Shown: positions 59,323 through 64,000 of the stretch, one piece after another | Position numbering within the stretch: position 1 is the first letter of the stretch | Layout: each line of letters opens with the position of its first letter | From: Scatosoma sp045660265 | GTDB taxonomy: Bacteria; Bacillota; Clostridia; Christensenellales; Borkfalkiaceae | Assembly: GCA_045660265.1 (NCBI GenBank) | Contig: JAZRDM010000017.1 | Location: 23,992 to 87,991 of the forward strand | DNA length: 64,000 bases | Direction of reading: 5' to 3' | The notes under the pieces: generated by a model | Database searches by the model: none | What the model saw: the letters and a program-made list of their open reading frames with translations, nothing else | What the model was told of the DNA's origin: nothing | Translations under genes and position numbers: made by a program

Positions 59323-60237
59323 ATGGAAAATGAAAAAATAAAAAAACTTAGACGACATATCGAAAAAGAATATTTGGGGTTATTGTTCGTATTGCCGGTT
59401 ATTTTAGGGCTTTTGATTTTTACCTTCACGCCCATGATAAAATCGCTTTACGACAGTTTCCATGATATTAGTATTTTTGGGAAAGCGTCTAACTTTGGCT
59501 TGCAAAACTATATAATGATGTTCACAACAGAAAAAGATGAGTTCTTTAATTCTTTGTGGGCAACGATCAAATACGTATTGATTGCAATTCCTATCACAAT
59601 GATTCTTTCATTCTCGCTTGCGTTATTGCTGAATAGGGAAATGAAGGGTATCAAATTGGCGCGCGTGCTTTGTTACGTGCCCGTCGTAATTCCTACCGTA
59701 GTAAATGGGGCGCTTTGGCGCACCATGACTACGTCGGAAAGCGGCTATTTCAATTTGTTGTTTAAAGCGGTAGGGTTGCCTAATTATATGTTCTTTGAAA
59801 CGAACGAAACGGCATTTCAATCGTTTATTATCATGGGGTTATTTGGGATCGGAAGCGGTATGATTTTGTGGTTATCGCAACTGAAAAATATCCCGAAAAC
59901 GTTGTACGAATCGGCGGATTTGGAAGGCGCGAATAGTTTTCAAAAATTGTTTGCTATTACGATACCTATGTGTACGCCGACCATCTTTTATACGTTGATT
60001 ACGAACATTATCGGCGCATTCCAGGTCTTTGACCTTGCGTATATGTTCTCAACGCCGTTAAATGATCAAACGTTAAATTTCTTTGTACTGTATATTTACG
60101 AGCAAGCTTTTGGCAGAATCGGCAGAATGGGATATGCGTCCGCGTTATCGTGGATACTCTTCTTAATTATTGCCTTGTTGTCTGCGTTGGTGTTTAAGAC
60201 AAGTAAGTGGGTGTATTATGGCGAAGACTTTAACTAA
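59323..60237 (+). CDS. Sugar ABC transporter permease (MalF-like)
   Basis: 304 aa, six membrane helices. The EAA-loop motif is visible (LYESADLEGANSFQKLFAIT). Pairs with the next permease. The ATPase is not encoded here; a shared MsmX-like subunit is usual for this class. Confidence 0.9.
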   Translation: MENEKIKKLRRHIEKEYLGLLFVLPVILGLLIFTFTPMIKSLYDSFHDISIFGKASNFGLQNYIMMFTTEKDEFFNSLWATIKYVLIAIPITMILSFSLALLLNREMKGIKLARVLCYVPVVIPTVVNGALWRTMTTSESGYFNLLFKAVGLPNYMFFETNETAFQSFIIMGLFGIGSGMILWLSQLKNIPKTLYESADLEGANSFQKLFAITIPMCTPTIFYTLITNIIGAFQVFDLAYMFSTPLNDQTLNFFVLYIYEQAFGRIGRMGYASALSWILFLIIALLSALVFKTSKWVYYGEDFN

Positions 60238-61072
60238 TAAACAACGTAAAATGATACAAAACGGCATTTTTATTGCTGTAATTTCACTAATTGTCGTCGT
60301 GCTTATCTTCCCGTTTTTCGTTATGCTTGTAAGAAGCGTTATGTCGGATGAAGAAATATACATTTTCCCCAAACTGTTGCCTAACGAAATTGCGATTCAA
60401 AACTATTATGACAAAACGTATGCAGCGTCCTTTTTTAAATGGCTGGGGAACACGTTGACGATTGTTGTATTAAACATTATCGGTACGGTAGTTTCAGCGT
60501 TCTTATGCGCGTATGGCTTTGCGAAAGTGCGTTTTAAATTTAAATCGTTAATTTTCGGTGTAACGATGGCATCTACCATGCTTCCCAGCATTACGTTGCG
60601 TATTCCTTTGTACTTAATGTACGCGGAATGGGGTTGGTTGGACGGAACGCTTAATCCTTTAATTGTTCCTGCCTTCTTCGGCGGCGGCGCGTTGAATATT
60701 TTCTTGATTATGCAATTTATTAAGGGTATTCCTAACTCTACGTTGGAAAGCGCGCGTATCGACGGCGCAAACGAGCTGAGATGCTTGTTCAGTATCGTAT
60801 TACCTAGCTGTTTGCCTATCGTAGCGCTTATCAGCGTAAACACCTTTTTGGGTGTATGGAACGACTATTCGTCTTCCTTAATCTATTTGTCGAACTCTGA
60901 AGAAAAGTGGACGTTGGCGCTCGGTTTCTATAAAGCTTCGTTAGACCCTGCTTTCGGCGAAAACAAGCAAATGGCAATGGGCGTTTTGATGTGTATTCCT
61001 TCTTTAATTGTATTTGGGCTCTCGCAAAAATTATTGATTGAAGGCGTGTCCATTAGCGGTATGAAAGCATAA
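60218..61072 (+). CDS. Sugar ABC transporter permease (MalG-like)
   Basis: 284 aa from ATG 60218, overlapping the previous gene by 20 bp. Six helices, EAA motif LESARIDGANELRCLFSIVL and C-terminal GVSISGMKA, typical of MalG/CUT1 permeases. An ORF extension upstream (to 60170) is not supported by a ribosome site. Confidence 0.9.
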   Translation: MAKTLTNKQRKMIQNGIFIAVISLIVVVLIFPFFVMLVRSVMSDEEIYIFPKLLPNEIAIQNYYDKTYAASFFKWLGNTLTIVVLNIIGTVVSAFLCAYGFAKVRFKFKSLIFGVTMASTMLPSITLRIPLYLMYAEWGWLDGTLNPLIVPAFFGGGALNIFLIMQFIKGIPNSTLESARIDGANELRCLFSIVLPSCLPIVALISVNTFLGVWNDYSSSLIYLSNSEEKWTLALGFYKASLDPAFGENKQMAMGVLMCIPSLIVFGLSQKLLIEGVSISGMKA

Positions 61073-61084
61073 AAGGATGACAAT

Positions 61085-63064
61085 ATGAAATTGATAAAAA
61101 AATTATTAGCCATGACGGCTGTAGCGGTAGCTTTTATCGCCTGCTTGTTGTCTGGTCCGCAGGTCGTGGCGAAGGCGGAAACAACCGTTGACGTTACGCA
61201 AAACGTTTTGGTTTCGGATTGGATTGTGCAAAGCGAATTAAAGGTAACCTACCTCAATTTAGGCGCAGATGTAATACCTAACAACGTGGGGTATGGAATT
61301 ATTGATAATAACAATTATAAGTACGCGCAAGATTATATTGCAATTAACGGGAAAACGATTAAAGAAATCAATTCGGATACCAGCTTAAAGGCAAGTACTT
61401 GGACGTATACGATATTCCCTTCCACTGCCGACGTAAAATATAAGTTGCCGATTATCGTTTATCTTAACAATGGTCAGTTGGAAATTAAAATACATAGCAA
61501 CTACGTAGCGCTTTTAGGAAGCTATGTGGAAATTACGGCAAAAGCAGGCTTGTATTTTATAAACGACGATACCAGGTATGAGGTGAAAGAGGATAAAAGC
61601 TTCGTCGTGTTTGGAAAAAAAGAGGCGCTTGAAAATGATATTACAGAAAGCGTAAAAATTACCGGTTGGGATACGACTGGTAATGCTGGAGAGCTTACCT
61701 ATACGAGAATTAAACTTGGCACAGGCGTTATGCCCGAGGACGTATCCTATGGCATTATCGATGACGCAAGCTATATGTATTTGCAGGAGTATATTGCATT
61801 CAACGGCGAAACGGTGGCAGATATTAACGCAAATACGGATACGTCTGGTTACAACTTCTCGACATTCCCCTCGTCTGTTGATGACAAATACAAATTGCCG
61901 GTTATTATTTACGTAAACAGAGGAACGCTGGAAGTAAAGGTGCATAACCAGTATTGGCAAGCGCTGAAAAGTGATTTAATCATCACGGTTAAAAGCGGTT
62001 TGTATGTTATCAACGGCGATAAAAAATATGTGGTAACGCAAGACGTAACGTATACCTTGGCAAAAGCTATCGAAGAAAAAGATTTAGCGGGAAATATTTC
62101 TTTATCCGTCTGGAATAAAACGGGTGATGAAAAAGAATTGACGTACACGTTAATCAATTTTGGCACAGGCGTATTGCCGAGTGATATTGGTTATCACGTT
62201 ATGGATAATCATATCGGTACGCATTATCACTATATCAAAGATTACATTGTAATCAACGGTAAAACGGTAGCGGAAATCAATGAAAGTACGGACGATAAGG
62301 ATTACGTTTACTCCACCTTCCCTTCGACGACGGATGCACAATACGCAGTGCCTGTTATTCTGTTTGGCAACGGCGATAATTTGGAAGTAAAAATCCACAA
62401 CAATTACGTTGCAACGCTTGGCGAAAAGATAGAAATTACCATCAAGGAAGGTTTTTATATCAACCAAGCAAACGTACAATATACGCTTAGCAGAAACGCT
62501 AACTTCATTTTAGAAGGAAGTATATGGGCGGATAAGGATAAGGTGTATACAATTACCTATTACCTTAACGGAGCGGTATACGGTGAAGCAGAACGTCTTC
62601 CGTATAAAACGCCATTCGTTTTACGGGACGCACCTCAAACGGAAGCTGGATATGTTTTTGACGGTTGGGAATGCGGAGACGTATCTAACGTAATACAAGA
62701 TATGGAAATTTACGGTTATACCAGCGCGATTAGATATAATATAACCTATCATTTAAACGGCGGTGTAAACGATTCGACAAATCCTATTGTTTATTACGTA
62801 ACGGATGGAGAAATTGTATTAAAAGAGGCAACCAAAGAGGGCGCAGTTTTCAAGGGATGGTATACTTCTGGCGATTATACGCAAAAAGTGGAAACAATCT
62901 CGCCCGAACAACTCGGCGATATAGAATTATACGCGTTATTTGAAGGCGGCGAGGCGGAAGCGGAAGGCTGCGGTTCTAGCATTTCTATGGCTTGCGGTTT
63001 AGTAACTTTGATGGGAGCGGCAATCCTTTTCACCAAAAAAGAATTGCTGGAAAATTTAAAATAA
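61085..63064 (+). CDS. Secreted protein: three repeat modules, InlB-type repeats, C-terminal anchor
   Basis: 659 aa. Signal peptide ending near VVAKAE. Three ~150-residue modules (INGKTIKEINSD, FNGETVADINAN, INGKTVAEINES; each with a LE[IV]KVH/KIH element). Two InlB B-repeat-like units follow (ITYYLNGAVYGEAERLPYK; NITYHLNGGVND ... FKGWYTSGDY). The C-terminus is EGCGSS plus a helix and KKELLENLK. 12 bp after the permease gene. Probably a surface sugar-binding or adhesion protein. Confidence 0.8.
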   Translation: MKLIKKLLAMTAVAVAFIACLLSGPQVVAKAETTVDVTQNVLVSDWIVQSELKVTYLNLGADVIPNNVGYGIIDNNNYKYAQDYIAINGKTIKEINSDTSLKASTWTYTIFPSTADVKYKLPIIVYLNNGQLEIKIHSNYVALLGSYVEITAKAGLYFINDDTRYEVKEDKSFVVFGKKEALENDITESVKITGWDTTGNAGELTYTRIKLGTGVMPEDVSYGIIDDASYMYLQEYIAFNGETVADINANTDTSGYNFSTFPSSVDDKYKLPVIIYVNRGTLEVKVHNQYWQALKSDLIITVKSGLYVINGDKKYVVTQDVTYTLAKAIEEKDLAGNISLSVWNKTGDEKELTYTLINFGTGVLPSDIGYHVMDNHIGTHYHYIKDYIVINGKTVAEINESTDDKDYVYSTFPSTTDAQYAVPVILFGNGDNLEVKIHNNYVATLGEKIEITIKEGFYINQANVQYTLSRNANFILEGSIWADKDKVYTITYYLNGAVYGEAERLPYKTPFVLRDAPQTEAGYVFDGWECGDVSNVIQDMEIYGYTSAIRYNITYHLNGGVNDSTNPIVYYVTDGEIVLKEATKEGAVFKGWYTSGDYTQKVETISPEQLGDIELYALFEGGEAEAEGCGSSISMACGLVTLMGAAILFTKKELLENLK

Positions 63065-63076
63065 TAAGGAGAAAAA

Positions 63077-64000
63077 ATGATGAAATTTAAATTTGTTGCA
63101 TTAGCGGTTTGTTCGCTGTTGTGTGTAGGCGCAACGTATTCTGCGGTAAATATGGCAAATAACGACGTGCGATACGTAAGCGCGTCGGAAACGGCTGTGG
63201 ATATCAGCGCAGGTACAACCATTTCCGGTTGGGAAGATAAAAATGAATTGAAACAGCTTACCATTTCGTTTGATAAAAACGCATTAAGCGATTTTAATTA
63301 TGACGCGATGGATAAAGATAATTTTCTTTACGTACAAGAATATCTCTTGTTTAATGGCAAAACGGTAAAAGAAATTAACCAAGACGAAAGCTTGGGTGCA
63401 AAAACTTGGACGTATACGCAATTCCCTGGCAATGCGGACGATAAATATAAAGTTCCCGTTCTTATTTATGAACGCGACTCTGCGAGATTGCGTTTGTTTA
63501 TTCACGAAAATTACTTTGCTATGCTTGGCGATTCGATTGTCTTCGAAATTAAAGAAGGCTTAACGTTTATCAATGAAGGCGCAAGCTACGTAATGGAAGA
63601 AAGCAGAAGCTTTGCTTACAGTAATGGTAATTGGGTTGCAGTAAAAGAAGAAGTTGAAATTACGGAAGACGTAACCATCACCGGCTGGGATATTACGGGT
63701 GGTGCAGACGAGCTTACGTATACGAGAATTAACCTTGGCGAAGGCGTTATGCCCGAAGGTTTGGGTTATGGTATCATTGACAATGCAAATTATACCTACT
63801 TGCAAGACTATATCACGATTAACGGCGTAACGGTTGCGGATATTAACGCAAACACGGACGATAGCAATTACGTTTATTCTACCTTCCCTTCGTCTGTTGA
63901 TGCAAAGTATGCGATTCCCGTAATTATTTACGTAAACGAAGGCACGATGGAAGTAAAGGTGCACAACAATTATGTTGCAACGCTTGGCGATACGGTTACG
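63077..64000 (+). CDS. Secreted module protein, 3' end outside the window
   Basis: 308 codons visible from ATG 63077 (AAGGAG upstream; ATG 63080 also possible). Signal peptide (FVALAVCSLLCVGATYS, cleavage near SASETA). Two modules are visible: the first with FNGKTVKEINQDE and RLFIHENY, the second with INGVTVADINANTDD and MEVKVHNNY; the frame is open at the window edge. 12 bp after the previous gene, same operon. Confidence 0.8.
   Translation, partial: MMKFKFVALAVCSLLCVGATYSAVNMANNDVRYVSASETAVDISAGTTISGWEDKNELKQLTISFDKNALSDFNYDAMDKDNFLYVQEYLLFNGKTVKEINQDESLGAKTWTYTQFPGNADDKYKVPVLIYERDSARLRLFIHENYFAMLGDSIVFEIKEGLTFINEGASYVMEESRSFAYSNGNWVAVKEEVEITEDVTITGWDITGGADELTYTRINLGEGVMPEGLGYGIIDNANYTYLQDYITINGVTVADINANTDDSNYVYSTFPSSVDAKYAIPVIIYVNEGTMEVKVHNNYVATLGDTVT

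Overview
The window looks like chromosome of a low-to-mid G+C Gram-positive anaerobe of the Clostridia (Bacillota). The grounds are near-consensus sigma-A promoters with 17-bp spacers, AGGAGG-type ribosome binding sites, U-rich intrinsic terminators, a FeoB-associated Cys-rich protein, lipobox lipoproteins, and surface proteins with a C-terminal membrane anchor and Lys tail. A gut-type Clostridia is likely, but this is inference; no 16S or other phylogenetic marker is present.

Region 1 (1-10036, host). The 3' part of feoB, its Cys-rich partner and a DtxR/MntR-like repressor form an iron module. A histidine phosphatase and a small acidic protein follow. Next to the latter, on the minus strand, is a promoter-to-terminator unit that folds as a ~206-nt rod (6S-like RNA or leader). 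A TetR regulator, with a palindrome at its transcription start, heads a tight seven-gene operon: flavin reductase-like, NAD(P)-binding, DUF1295, alpha/beta hydrolase and two unknowns. Two gene remnants (SHOCT and XRE) meet end to end before tRNA-Ala(CGC).

Region 2 (10088-45481, prophage). A ~35-kb prophage sits in the 3' end of tRNA-Ala(CGC), bounded by a 25-bp direct repeat. It brings its own terminator for the tRNA and paired TTTGGGGAAC arm-type repeats at both ends. Order: integrase; CI/Cro-like switch; small early genes; recombination genes (Sak4-like ATPase plus PD-(D/E)XK nuclease); DUF6291 and DnaC-like replication genes; a PcfK/AcrIIA9-like and PcfJ pair; SSB-like protein; late regulator; an ImmA/IrrE plus membrane-protein cassette; terminase with a fused N-terminal HTH; portal; head protein with a C-terminal toxin-50-like domain and an adjacent LSm-like candidate immunity protein; scaffold; capsid; connectors; tail and receptor-binding proteins; and three membrane proteins. 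I see no tape-measure protein and no endolysin.

Region 3 (45482-64000, host). A surface and carbohydrate locus: a 38-aa peptide, a 2042-aa secreted protein with seven copies of an unnamed ~150-residue module plus an alpha/alpha-barrel-like C-terminal part, an AraC regulator, a Gfo/Idh/MocA oxidoreductase, a one-module anchored protein, a lipoprotein paralogous to the big protein's C-terminal part, a sugar ABC importer (binding protein and two permeases, no ATPase), and two more multi-module secreted proteins, the last cut by the window end. Two promoters share the layout TTGAAACAAA-N15-GGTGGTAT-N17-TATAAT, and the same 20-bp box lies just downstream of the araC -10. This suggests one self-repressing AraC-type activator controlling a surface capture, hydrolysis and uptake system.
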